15,059 bases of DNA from UBA5186 sp040005095 (lineage in GTDB: Bacteria > Actinomycetota > Thermoleophilia > Gaiellales > Gaiellaceae), in the NCBI GenBank assembly GCA_040005095.1, contig JBDTZN010000047.1, positions 1 to 15,059 on the forward strand. The letters are read 5' to 3'. Of this stretch, positions 6,509 to 13,877 are shown piece by piece. Both the position numbers and the translations under genes were made by a program. The first letter of the stretch is position 1. Every line of letters starts with the position of its first letter. The notes beneath the pieces were generated by a model. It was not told the origin of the DNA. It did not search any database and was given only the letters and a program-made list of their open reading frames with translations.

Positions 6509-7257
6509 GAGCCGATCCCGAACTCGCGGAGCGCCTCGTTCAGGCCGGTGCGCAGGTCGGTCGACTCGCGCCGCGTGCCGATGATCAGGGCGCAGGCGAG
6601 CTGATACGTCCCCGCCGGGAAGTCGCGCGGTCTCGTCCCCGGAACGACGACCGAACGCGGAGGGACGTAGCCTCGATGCTCGACGGGCTCGGGTCCGGTC
6701 ACGTCGATGATCGGCACCGACGCGGTCAAGCTCACGTTCGGCGCGAGCACGGCCTGCTCGCCGATCACCACTCCCTCGGTGAGGATGCAGCGCGATCCGA
6801 TGAACGCGCCGTCCTCGACGATCACCGGTCGCGCGCCGCGCGGCTCGAGCACTCCGCCGATGCCGACTCCGCCGGCGAGGTGGACGTCGGCGCCGATCTG
6901 GGCTCCCGAGCCCACGGTCGCCCAGGTGTCCACCATCGTGTTCGGACCGACCCAGGCACCGATGTTCACGTAGCTCGGCATCATCACGACCCCACGCGAC
7001 AGGAACGAACCGTAGCGCGCGACCGCGGGGGGAACCACCCGCACGCCGAGCGACTCGTAGTCGCGCTTGAGCGGGATCTTGTCGTGATACTCGAACGGGC
7101 CAACCTCCATCGGCTCCATCTGCCTCAGCCGGAAGTACGCGAGGATCGCCTCCTGCGCCTCCTCGTTGACGCGCCAGTCGCCGTCGACAGGCTCGGCGAC
7201 GCGCAGCTCGCCGCGGTCGAGCGCGGCCACGACCTCCTCGACGCGGTCCGGCTCCAC
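6505..7257 (-). CDS. dapD: DapD, tetrahydrodipicolinate N-succinyltransferase (E. coli type)
   Basis: DapD adds succinyl from succinyl-CoA to tetrahydrodipicolinate, the first step of the succinylase branch of DAP/lysine synthesis. The 250-residue protein has an N-terminal helical part (ALDRGELRVAE) and a left-handed beta-helix with MPSYVNIGAW (93-102), MVDTWATVGSGAQIG (108-122) and GGVGIGGVLEP (129-139). These match the E. coli type rather than the longer mycobacterial DapD. I chose GTG at 7257 because it overlaps the dapC stop by one base (TAGTG) and has GAGG about ten bases upstream. An upstream in-frame start at 7296 would add 13 residues inside dapC and lacks this logic. It is the last gene of a dapE-dapC-dapD operon. 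Confidence 0.95.
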   Translation of the reverse strand: MEPDRVEEVVAALDRGELRVAEPVDGDWRVNEEAQEAILAYFRLRQMEPMEVGPFEYHDKIPLKRDYESLGVRVVPPAVARYGSFLSRGVVMMPSYVNIGAWVGPNTMVDTWATVGSGAQIGADVHLAGGVGIGGVLEPRGARPVIVEDGAFIGSRCILTEGVVIGEQAVLAPNVSLTASVPIIDVTGPEPVEHRGYVPPRSVVVPGTRPRDFPAGTYQLACALIIGTRRESTDLRTGLNEALREFGIGS

Positions 7258-8402
7258 TAGAGCGCTTCCTCGAGGATCCCGGCCGCGCGGCGACACTCCG
7301 CCTCGGTCGGAACGAGCGCCATGCGCCAGTATCCCTCGCCAGCGGCGCCGAAGAACGACCCGGGCGAGACGATCAGGCCGCGCTCGAGCAACCGTGCGGC
7401 GAACACCTCCGAGCTCGCACCGCCGGGAACCTCGAGCCAGAGGTACATCGTGGCCTCGCTGCCCGCGACCCGGATCCCCTTCCGTCCGAGCACAGCGAGC
7501 AGGATCTCGCGCTTGCGCCGGTAGATGTCGCGCGTGCGCTCGACGTGCTCCTCGTCGTTCCAGGCCGCGATCGAAGCGTGCTGGACGAACTCCTGCGGCG
7601 CAGTGCCGACGGTCGGCCTGAACTGCTTGAGCGCCGCGATCAGCTCGGGCGCCGCTGCGACGAACCCGGAGCGGTACCCGGTCATCGACGAGCGCTTGCT
7701 GAGCGTGTTGAACACTGCGATGTTGGTGCGGTCGGCGACCTCGAGCGCGGAGTGGGGAGGCGCGTCGAACCAGAGCTCGGTGTACGCCTCGTCCGAAGCC
7801 AGGAGGAAGTCGTACTCGACGGCCAGTCGCGAGAGCCGTTCGAGGAACGCGAGCGGCGCGACCGCACCGGTCGGATTGTTCGGATAGTTGATCCAGAAGA
7901 TCGCGGTCCGGGCGAGCGTGTCCTCGTCGAGCGCATCGAGATCCGGGAGAAAGCCGTTCGCCTCGAGCAGGGAAAGCTGCACTAACTCCGCGCCGGCGAA
8001 AGCGGCTCCGCGATCGGGAACGGGATAGCCCGGCTCGGTCGTGAGCACCAGCCGCTTGTCGCCGGTGAGGTCAACCACCTGCGCGAGGCTGAAGATCGCC
8101 TCCTTGCTCCCGTAGGTCGGGACGATCTCGGCGTCGGGATCGAGCTCGACCCCGAACCGGCGGGCGCACCAGGCGGCGATTGCCTCGCGGAGCTCCGGGA
8201 GCCCTTCGGCAAGTGGATACGTGGACGTCTCGGTCAGCGAGTTGACCAGCGCGGCGCGAATCAGCGGATCGGTGGCCTCGCGCGGGTCGCCCTTGCCGAA
8301 GTCGATCAGCTCGACGCCCTCGGCCGCGAGCCGCCGCTTGGCCTGGTCGAGCTTGACGAACGGGTACTCGCCGGTCGCGGTCAGGACGGGGGAGAGTCGC
8401 AT
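7257..8402 (-). CDS. dapC: DapC-type N-succinyl-diaminopimelate aminotransferase (PLP, class I/II)
   Basis: This is a 381-residue fold-type I aminotransferase. Visible motifs are YPLAEGLPELREAIA (62-76), YGSKEA (97-102), NYPNNPTG (172-179), DEAY (204-207), the PLP lysine K236 in LSKRSSMTGYRSG, and a substrate-carboxylate arginine in GYWRMAL near residue 366. The family also includes LL-DAP, aspartate and alanine aminotransferases, so the specific reaction (N-succinyl-2-amino-6-ketopimelate to N-succinyl-LL-DAP, with glutamate as donor) is inferred mainly from its position between dapE and dapD. The ATG at 8402 lies six bases after the dapE stop. Its TAG stop shares one base with the dapD GTG, suggesting tight translational coupling. 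Confidence 0.9.
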   Translation of the reverse strand: MRLSPVLTATGEYPFVKLDQAKRRLAAEGVELIDFGKGDPREATDPLIRAALVNSLTETSTYPLAEGLPELREAIAAWCARRFGVELDPDAEIVPTYGSKEAIFSLAQVVDLTGDKRLVLTTEPGYPVPDRGAAFAGAELVQLSLLEANGFLPDLDALDEDTLARTAIFWINYPNNPTGAVAPLAFLERLSRLAVEYDFLLASDEAYTELWFDAPPHSALEVADRTNIAVFNTLSKRSSMTGYRSGFVAAAPELIAALKQFRPTVGTAPQEFVQHASIAAWNDEEHVERTRDIYRRKREILLAVLGRKGIRVAGSEATMYLWLEVPGGASSEVFAARLLERGLIVSPGSFFGAAGEGYWRMALVPTEAECRRAAGILEEAL

Positions 8403-8408
8403 CGCGGC

Positions 8409-9455
8409 CTAGACGCTACCGCCGGCGAAGCGGGCGAGCGCCTGGTAGCTGAGGACGAGCGCCGACACATCCACGCGCTCATCCCGCCGGTGGGCGTACC
8501 TCGTCGCGCCCGGGCCGAAGTTGACGGCGTCGAGGCCGCGTGCCGCAAACTCCGCCACCGGCGTCCACGCCTGCTTGGGTTCGAGCGCAAAGTCTCCTGC
8601 GTCACGCAGGCGATTGACGAGCGGCGTGTCCGCGGCGACGTGGGCGGGCGGCGAGTTCGCCAGATCCTCGACCGCCGCCTCGCCTGCGAGCTCCCGCAGG
8701 CGCGCTTCCGCGTCCGCTGGAGACCTGTCCGGGGCATAGCGGTAGTTGACCTCCGCCTCCACGCGGTCCGGCACGACGTTCTGCGCGATGCCGCCACGGA
8801 TCCCCACGACGCTCACCACCTCGCGGAAAACGAGGCCTGCGACTTCGACGTCCAGAGGCTCGAGCGCGGCGAGGTCGGCAAGGCCGCGAATCGCGCGGTG
8901 GATTGCGTTGTCCCCGAGCCATGGCCGGGCCGAATGGGCGCTGATGCCCGCATAGACGAGCCGGGCGTTCAGGTTGCCGAGGCAGCCCGCCTGGATCGTG
9001 TTGTCCGTCGGCTCCATCATCACGACCAGCTCCGCGCCCGCGATCTCGGGGCAGTCCTCGAAGAACCGTGGCAGAGCGCTTTCTCCCGCCGCGAGCTCCT
9101 CCCGCGTGAAGAAGAGGTAGGCGAGGTCGAGCTCCGAGTGGGCCAGCGTCCGCGCCAGCTCGATCATCACGGCGACCCCGCCCTTCATGTCGCTCGCGCC
9201 GAGGCCGATGACCGCGCCGTCTTCGAGCTTGCCCGGGAAGTTGTCCTGTGCCGGCACGGTGTCTAGATGACCCGCGAGCACGACGAGCGGCCGCCCTGGG
9301 CGCCGATGCCCGGCGAACAGGACGTCGTCGGTTGCGTGGATGCGCGGGAGGGCGATCGCGTCGGCAACGTAGGCCATGGCCTCCGCCTCGCCCCGGCTGG
9401 GCGAGTGGATGTTCACGAGGTCGAGCGCGCGTTGCGCGAGTCGTTCGGCCGGCAC
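8409..9455 (-). CDS. dapE: DapE, succinyl-diaminopimelate desuccinylase (M20 family)
   Basis: DapE is a di-zinc hydrolase that removes succinate from N-succinyl-LL-DAP to give LL-DAP. The 348-residue protein shows the M20 ligands in order: H63 and D65 (AGHLDTVP), bridging D89 (GASDMKGG), catalytic E119 with E120 (FFTREE), E148 (MEPTD), and H322 near the end (GPGATRYAHRRDE). The dimerisation-domain stretch SAHSARPWLGDNAIH (172-186) closely resembles actinobacterial DapE. I chose GTG 9455 because it gives the usual N terminus (AERLAQRALDLVNI) and no nearer upstream start exists in frame. It is the first gene of the dapE-dapC-dapD operon and diverges from hflX with only 36 bases between start codons. 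Confidence 0.93.
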   Translation of the reverse strand: MPAERLAQRALDLVNIHSPSRGEAEAMAYVADAIALPRIHATDDVLFAGHRRPGRPLVVLAGHLDTVPAQDNFPGKLEDGAVIGLGASDMKGGVAVMIELARTLAHSELDLAYLFFTREELAAGESALPRFFEDCPEIAGAELVVMMEPTDNTIQAGCLGNLNARLVYAGISAHSARPWLGDNAIHRAIRGLADLAALEPLDVEVAGLVFREVVSVVGIRGGIAQNVVPDRVEAEVNYRYAPDRSPADAEARLRELAGEAAVEDLANSPPAHVAADTPLVNRLRDAGDFALEPKQAWTPVAEFAARGLDAVNFGPGATRYAHRRDERVDVSALVLSYQALARFAGGSV

Positions 9456-9467
9456 GAACCGATTCTG
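9456..9467 (-). promoter_or_regulatory. Possible leaderless-type -10 for the dapE operon
   Basis: On the minus strand CAGAAT (plus coordinates 9462-9467) occupies positions -12 to -7 relative to the dapE GTG. It keeps the A at the second and T at the sixth position of the TANNNT consensus but lacks the first T. No -35 and no Shine-Dalgarno sequence is evident. The location is right, the match is weak. Confidence 0.25.
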
Positions 9468-9479
9468 ACTGCGAGCGCG

Positions 9480-9491
9480 TAATCTTCGCTC
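9480..9491 (+). promoter_or_regulatory. Leaderless-type -10 (TAATCT) for hflX
   Basis: TAATCT (9480-9485) followed by six bases and then GTG at 9492 places a TANNNT -10 at exactly -12 to -7 of the start codon. This is the spacing described for leaderless actinobacterial transcripts. No Shine-Dalgarno sequence precedes the start and no clear -35 is seen. The murT gene has the same hexamer and the same spacing. Confidence 0.5.
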
Positions 9492-10811
9492 GTGATGGAG
9501 CGCTCGACCGACCCCGCCCCCGAGCGCGGGTTCATCGTTGCGGTGCTCCCACAGGGAATCGACCCCGGCGAGGAGCTCGGCGAGCTCCAGGAGCTTGCCC
9601 GTACGGCTGTGGTCGACCCGGTCGGCGAGCTCGTCCAGTACCGGCCGCACGCGGACCGGAGGACGTACGTCGGCAAGGGCAAGCTCGAGGAGTTGAAACG
9701 CACGTACGGCGAGGCCCGCGCCGAGGTGCTCCTCGTCGACGGCGAGCTCGACCCCACCCAGCAACGCACGCTCGAGAACGCCTTGCAGGCGCGCGTGGTC
9801 GACCGCACGCAGCTGATCCTCGACATCTTCGCTCAGCACGCAGTCACGGCCGAGGGAAAGCTCCAGGTCGAGCTTGCCCAGCTCGAATACAACCTCCCCC
9901 GGATGCGCGGGATGTGGCAGCACCTCGAGCGTCTGGGCGGCGGTACGGGCGCGCTCGGCGCAGGGGTCGGCACGCGGGGGCCAGGAGAGAGCCAGCTCGA
10001 GACCGACCGCCGGATCGCCCGGCGCCGGATCACGCTGCTGCGGCGCCGCCTCGCCGAGCTGTCGAAGCAGCGGCAGATCCGCCGGCGCGAGCGGCAGCGC
10101 TCTTCCACGCCCATCGTCGCACTCGCCGGGTATACGAACGTCGGCAAGTCGACGCTCTTGAACGCGCTCACCAACGCCGACGTCTCGGTCGACGACCGCC
10201 TCTTCGAGACTCTCGATCCGACCACGCGCGGCTTCGTCCACGACGGTCGGCGCTACCTGGTGACCGACACGGTCGGGTTCATCCGTCGCCTGCCCACGCA
10301 GCTCGTCCAGGGCTTCGCCGCGACGCTGGAGGAGACGCTCGTGGCAGACCTCCTGCTCCACGTCGTCGACGGCTCCGCCTCCGACGAGGCCCTCGATGAG
10401 ACGATCGCGGCTGTCGAGACCGTGCTCGTCGAGATCGGCGCCTCCGACATCCCGATCGAGCTCGTCGTGAACAAGATCGACGCCGTCGACGCGCTGCACC
10501 GGCGCCGGCTTGCGAACCGCTTCCCCGGAGCCCTGCAGGTGTCCGCGCGCAGAGGCGCCGGCCTCGACGAACTGCGCGCGCGCATCGCCGAGCGGTTCGC
10601 CGACCGGTTCGAGCAGGTGCAGCTCCTCGTGCCGTACGCGGAGGGCTCGGTGCTCGCCGACCTCTACGCCCTAGGCGCGCCGATCGACGAGCGCTCGGAT
10701 GGGCCGGACGGCGTGCTCGTGCGCGCGCGCCTGCCCCGGAGCGAGCTGCGCCGGTATGCGCGGTACCTCGTGGCCGAGGCGCGGGCCGAGCCCGCCTCGT
10801 CGGCGCGATGA
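9492..10811 (+). CDS. hflX: HflX, ribosome-associated GTPase
   Basis: HflX is a GTPase that binds the large ribosomal subunit and splits stalled ribosomes, notably after heat or antibiotic stress. The 439-residue protein has the N-terminal HflX domain (RTYVGKGKLEEL at 57-68, then VDRTQLILDIFAQHA at 103-117) and a Gly-rich linker before RGPGESQLETDRR (162-174). The G domain follows: G1 GYTNVGKST (213-221), G2 threonine in DPTTRGF, G3 DTVGF, G4 NKID, and G5 SARRG. A C-terminal domain of about 70 residues closes it. The start is GTG 9492 or the adjacent ATG 9495; the TAATCT element favours GTG as a leaderless start. Its TGA overlaps the dut ATG (ATGA, 10808-10811). In actinobacteria hflX often follows dapF; here the dap operon lies between them. 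Confidence 0.96.
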   Translation: MMERSTDPAPERGFIVAVLPQGIDPGEELGELQELARTAVVDPVGELVQYRPHADRRTYVGKGKLEELKRTYGEARAEVLLVDGELDPTQQRTLENALQARVVDRTQLILDIFAQHAVTAEGKLQVELAQLEYNLPRMRGMWQHLERLGGGTGALGAGVGTRGPGESQLETDRRIARRRITLLRRRLAELSKQRQIRRRERQRSSTPIVALAGYTNVGKSTLLNALTNADVSVDDRLFETLDPTTRGFVHDGRRYLVTDTVGFIRRLPTQLVQGFAATLEETLVADLLLHVVDGSASDEALDETIAAVETVLVEIGASDIPIELVVNKIDAVDALHRRRLANRFPGALQVSARRGAGLDELRARIAERFADRFEQVQLLVPYAEGSVLADLYALGAPIDERSDGPDGVLVRARLPRSELRRYARYLVAEARAEPASSAR

Positions 10812-11242
10812 TCGAGCTGCCGATCCAGAAGGTGCGTCCCGGGGCGGTGGTTCCGGCACGCGCGTACTCTGGCGACGCCGGGCTCGACCTCACGGCGACC
10901 GAGAGAATCGAGCTTGGCCCAGGGGAGCGCGCGGTCGTGCCGACCGGCCTCGCTGTGGCGATTCCGGAGGGCTACGCCGGCTTCGTGCAGCCGCGCTCCG
11001 GCCTGGCGTCGCGGCACGGGATCACGATCGTGAATACACCCGGCCTCGTCGATTCGGGCTACCGCGGCGAGCTGATGGTCGTACTGCTGAACACTGACCG
11101 CAGCGAGCCGTTCGTCGTCGAGGCGGGGATGCGGATCGCCCAGCTCGTCGTGCTGCCGATCCCGGAGGTGGAGCTCGTCGAGGTCGAGGAGCTCCCGGCG
11201 AGCGAGCGGGGCGCGCGCGGTTTCGGGTCGTCGGCGGCGTAG
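10808..11242 (+). CDS. dut: dUTP pyrophosphatase (trimeric dUTPase)
   Basis: dUTPase hydrolyses dUTP to dUMP and pyrophosphate, keeping uracil out of DNA and feeding thymidylate synthesis. The 144-residue length fits the homotrimeric family. All five motifs are present: motif 1 AGLDL (24-28), motif 2 PRSGLA, motif 3 GLVDSGYRGELMV with the catalytic Asp and Tyr, motif 4 RIAQLVV, and C-terminal motif 5 RGARGFGSS. Motif 5 has Arg in place of the first Gly of the usual GGFGS, a mild variation. The ATG overlaps the hflX stop by four bases. The TAG stop shares its last base with the GTG of the next gene (TAGTG), so hflX-dut-NUDIX form one coupled operon. Confidence 0.96.
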   Translation: MIELPIQKVRPGAVVPARAYSGDAGLDLTATERIELGPGERAVVPTGLAVAIPEGYAGFVQPRSGLASRHGITIVNTPGLVDSGYRGELMVVLLNTDRSEPFVVEAGMRIAQLVVLPIPEVELVEVEELPASERGARGFGSSAA

Positions 11243-11700
11243 TGGGGGCGGAGCCGCGGATCCGGGTGTCGGCGATTCTGCGCTGGCGCGACAGCCTCCT
11301 GCTCTGCCGGCACGAGAAGCCCGGGAAGGAGTACTGGCTGCTGCCCGGTGGCGGGGTCAACTCAGGCGAGAGCCTCGTCGACGCGCTCCACCGTGAGCTT
11401 GCCGAGGAAATCGGGATCGACGAGGAACTGCCGGTCGAGGGACCGGTCGCGGTGGCAGACTCGATCGCGCCGGGGCACAGCCTGACGACCAAGCACGTCG
11501 TCCACATCATCTTCGCCGGCGACCTCGGCGGTCGGTCGCTGGAGGCGGTGACGTCGACGGACGCCGCGGTACGCGGTCACCGGCTGTTCGCGCAGAACGA
11601 GCTCGACGGCGTCGTCCTGCATCCGCCGATCCAGCGCTTCCTACGCCGCTGGCAGCCGGGCGACCCGGTCGTCTATCTCGGCGCCCTCTGGACGCCTTAG
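11242..11700 (+). CDS. NUDIX hydrolase, substrate unknown
   Basis: The 152-residue product has a complete NUDIX box: GGVNSGE, seven residues, then RELAEEIGI, which matches GX5EX7REUXEEXGU exactly. The box lies at about residues 38-60, preceded by the typical VSAILRWRDSLLLCRHE strand pair and WLLPGG. Such enzymes cleave nucleoside diphosphate-linked compounds with Mg2+. The specific substrate cannot be read from the sequence. Coupling to dut makes nucleotide-pool sanitation (for example oxidised or non-canonical nucleotides) a reasonable guess only. GTG 11242 overlaps the dut TAG. The TAG stop (11698-11700) overlaps the TAA of the convergent gatD within the four bases TTAG. Confidence 0.93.
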   Translation: MGAEPRIRVSAILRWRDSLLLCRHEKPGKEYWLLPGGGVNSGESLVDALHRELAEEIGIDEELPVEGPVAVADSIAPGHSLTTKHVVHIIFAGDLGGRSLEAVTSTDAAVRGHRLFAQNELDGVVLHPPIQRFLRRWQPGDPVVYLGALWTP

Positions 11701-12452
11701 CGACGTCCGCCGCGTTCGCGTGCCCTGCGCGCGGCGACCTTGTGCGCCTCGGCCTCGAGGTCGTCCTGCAACGGCTCGAGCCGCTGCGGGTCACCACCGG
11801 TGGCGTGCGCAAGTGCCTGCGCGAGCACCCAGTCGGCGAACCAGGGGTTGCGGGGGAGGAGCGGACCGTGCAGATACGTCCCGACGACCCTGCCGACACG
11901 GCAGCCCTCGAACCCCGACGCGCCGTCGTTCCCGAAACCCGCGACGACCCGGCCGAGGGGCTCCGCACCCGCGTCGAGGACGGTCCGTCCGGCATGGTTT
12001 TCGAACCCGGCGAGGGTCTGCGTCCAGCCGGGCTCGAGCTCGCATTCGAGTAGCACGTCCCCGATCATCCGCGTCTCGCCGGCGAGGGTCTGGAGCGGTA
12101 GCACGCCCGCTCCGGGCAGTTCAGCACCGTGGCGGTCGCGATAGAAACGCCCGAGCAGCTGGTACCCACCACAGACGGCAAGGACAGCGGTGCCCGCGTC
12201 GATCACGCCTCGGAGCCCGTCCGCTTTCGCCGCGAAGTCCGGCGCGACGAGCGCCTGCTCGCGGTCCTGGCCGCCACCGACGTACAGCAGGTCGTGCTCT
12301 CCGGCGCGAATCTCGTCGCCCACGCCGATCGCCCGCACGTGGAGGTCGTGCCCGCGCCACCCCGCCCGTCGCTCGAGCACCGCGATATTGCCGCGGTCGG
12401 CGTAGATGTTGAGGTAGTCCGGATAGAGGTGACCGACCCGGATGGTCGTCAC
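11697..12452 (-). CDS. gatD: GatD, glutamine amidotransferase subunit of lipid II isoglutaminyl synthase
   Basis: GatD releases ammonia from glutamine for MurT, which amidates the alpha-carboxyl of D-glutamate in the lipid II stem peptide. The 251-residue protein is a class I (CobB/CobQ-like) amidotransferase. The nucleophile is C94 in AVCGGYQLLG, with R128 in GETRMIG and H195 in GTYLHGP. To my knowledge C94 and R128 fall at the same numbers as in S. aureus GatD, and its catalytic His is close to H195. The N terminus IRVGHLYPDYLNIYADRGN and YVGGGQDREQ are typical of the family. The C-terminal 25 residues are charged and variable. GTG 12452 overlaps the murT TGA (GTGA, four bases), so the two subunits are translationally coupled. 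Cobyric acid synthase is the usual misannotation, but the murT partner settles the call. Confidence 0.95.
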   Translation of the reverse strand: MTTIRVGHLYPDYLNIYADRGNIAVLERRAGWRGHDLHVRAIGVGDEIRAGEHDLLYVGGGQDREQALVAPDFAAKADGLRGVIDAGTAVLAVCGGYQLLGRFYRDRHGAELPGAGVLPLQTLAGETRMIGDVLLECELEPGWTQTLAGFENHAGRTVLDAGAEPLGRVVAGFGNDGASGFEGCRVGRVVGTYLHGPLLPRNPWFADWVLAQALAHATGGDPQRLEPLQDDLEAEAHKVAARRARERGGRR

Positions 12453-13825
12453 GCGGCACGCTCCCAATATGGACGGACCAGACCTCGGTCGACCGCGATC
12501 TTTCGCAGCCCGAGCATCGCCGTGTAGGTGGGGAGGACGACGAGCTCGCCGCCGGCCTCGGTGAGCGCGAGTCCCCGGTCCAGCGCCCGCTCCAGGCTCG
12601 GCTCGACCTCGATCGCGCTCGGATCGACGCCGGCGTATCGCGCCCGCAGGGCGAGCTCCGCCGCGCGGTCGCCCGTGGCGACGATCCGCTCGAGCCCGTC
12701 GAACAACGGCTCGAAGTCGACGTCCCAGATCCACGACACGTCCTGACCGTCGGCGATCGCGTCGTTCAGGGCGATCACGGCCACCCGGGGGGCGCCGCCG
12801 GCGACGAGCGTCCGTACGGCCTCGTTCGCGCCTGCCGGATTCTTGATCAGGAGGACGAGCAACCGCCGCTCGTCGACGGCGATCCGCTCGAAGCGGCCGA
12901 ACGCGGCGGTGAATCGCTCCAGGCCCCCGACGACCTCCTCGAGCGAGGCTCCGAGCGCCAGGGCGAGCGCGCTCGCGGCGAGCGCGTTGTAGACGTTGTA
13001 GAGACCCGGGAGCGCGAGCGTGACGCGGCGCTCGCCGCCCGGGGTGCAGAGGTCGAACGACACGCCGTCGAGCCCGTCCACCTCGATCCGCCGCGCCACG
13101 ATGTCGAGCCGCGGGCGTGTGTGCCCACACGACGGGCAGCGGTAATCCCCGAGGTGGCCCACATAGGCCGCCGCGTACTCGTAGGGCGTTCCGCAGCGCA
13201 CGCAGTACTTGGAGTCCGCCGCGTGCTGCAGCGACGGCCTCGCCTGGCTCGGGTCGTCCACGCCGAAGGTGACCGCCCCGTCTCGCTCGCGGGCGAGGTC
13301 CCCGATCTGCGGATCGTCGCCGTTGACGACGAGCACCGCGTTCGGGGCAAGCTCCCGCACGGCAGCCCGCCAGCGCTCGGCGATGTGCTCCAGCTCGCCG
13401 TAGCGGTCGAGCTGGTCGCGGAACAGGTTCGCGAGGCAGACCGCACGCGGATGGACGCGCCGCACGACCTCCGGGAGGGCGCCCTCATCGACCTCGAGCA
13501 GCCCGAGCTGCGCGTCGCGGGCGGCCAGCAACGTCGACGCGACGCCAGAGACGAGGTTCGCGCCTGAGTTGTTGTGCGCAAGGCGGATCCGCGGGCCGAG
13601 GATCGACGCCGCCATCGCCGCGGTCGTCGTCTTGCCGTTCGTCGCGGAGACCAAGGCCGAGCCGAGAGGCAGGCGCGCCGCCAGCCGGTCGATCGCACCC
13701 GGATCGAGCTTCCAGAGCAGCTTTCCGGGCAATGTGGTGCCTCCTCCGGCCCCGGCGAGGCGCGACAGCGTCCCGGCCACCCGCGCGGCGGCGATCTCGG
13801 CAGCGAGGGGCACGCGAGGCGGCAC
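12449..13825 (-). CDS. murT: MurT, Mur ligase-like subunit of lipid II isoglutaminyl synthase
   Basis: MurT uses ATP and GatD-derived ammonia to convert D-Glu to D-isoglutamine in lipid II at the cytoplasmic membrane face. The 458-residue protein has a Mur-ligase P-loop (SATNGKTTT, K65), the family stretch NNSGANL, and LEVDEGALPEV. A four-cysteine zinc ribbon inserted in the central domain (C208, C211, C230, C233) is the feature that distinguishes MurT from other Mur ligases. The C-terminal domain carries ALNDAIADGQDVSWIWDVDF, where the catalytic Asp is expected. The start is GTG 13825, chosen because TAATCT lies exactly 12 to 7 bases upstream and no Shine-Dalgarno sequence is present. It is the first gene of the murT-gatD operon. 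Confidence 0.96.
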   Translation of the reverse strand: MPPRVPLAAEIAAARVAGTLSRLAGAGGGTTLPGKLLWKLDPGAIDRLAARLPLGSALVSATNGKTTTAAMAASILGPRIRLAHNNSGANLVSGVASTLLAARDAQLGLLEVDEGALPEVVRRVHPRAVCLANLFRDQLDRYGELEHIAERWRAAVRELAPNAVLVVNGDDPQIGDLARERDGAVTFGVDDPSQARPSLQHAADSKYCVRCGTPYEYAAAYVGHLGDYRCPSCGHTRPRLDIVARRIEVDGLDGVSFDLCTPGGERRVTLALPGLYNVYNALAASALALALGASLEEVVGGLERFTAAFGRFERIAVDERRLLVLLIKNPAGANEAVRTLVAGGAPRVAVIALNDAIADGQDVSWIWDVDFEPLFDGLERIVATGDRAAELALRARYAGVDPSAIEVEPSLERALDRGLALTEAGGELVVLPTYTAMLGLRKIAVDRGLVRPYWERAA

Positions 13826-13837
13826 CCGGCGAGATTA
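13826..13837 (-). promoter_or_regulatory. Leaderless-type -10 (TAATCT) for murT-gatD
   Basis: On the minus strand TAATCT (plus coordinates 13832-13837), six bases, then GTG at 13825 gives a -10 at -12 to -7 of the start codon. Hexamer and spacing are identical to those before hflX. No convincing -35 was found 16-18 bases further upstream. Confidence 0.5.
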
Positions 13838-13877
13838 CCCACCGACGGCGCCGGCTCACCTTTCGGGGGAGATGCAA

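Noticed and set aside
6208..7260. Plus-strand open frame of 350 codons through the exported-protein gene and opposite dapD
   Set aside because: Low-complexity Arg-rich translation with no motif, antisense to a certain dapD and out of frame with the signal-peptide protein.
9456..10499. Upstream extension of the dapE frame, giving a possible 696-residue protein
   Set aside because: The extra N-terminal part is antisense to the hflX G domain and has no homology pattern; GTG 9455 gives a normal DapE.
12453..13130. Upstream extension of the gatD frame into murT
   Set aside because: The extension is an off-frame reading of murT; the GTGA overlap at 12449-12452 gives the standard GatD N terminus, with the nucleophile at residue 94.
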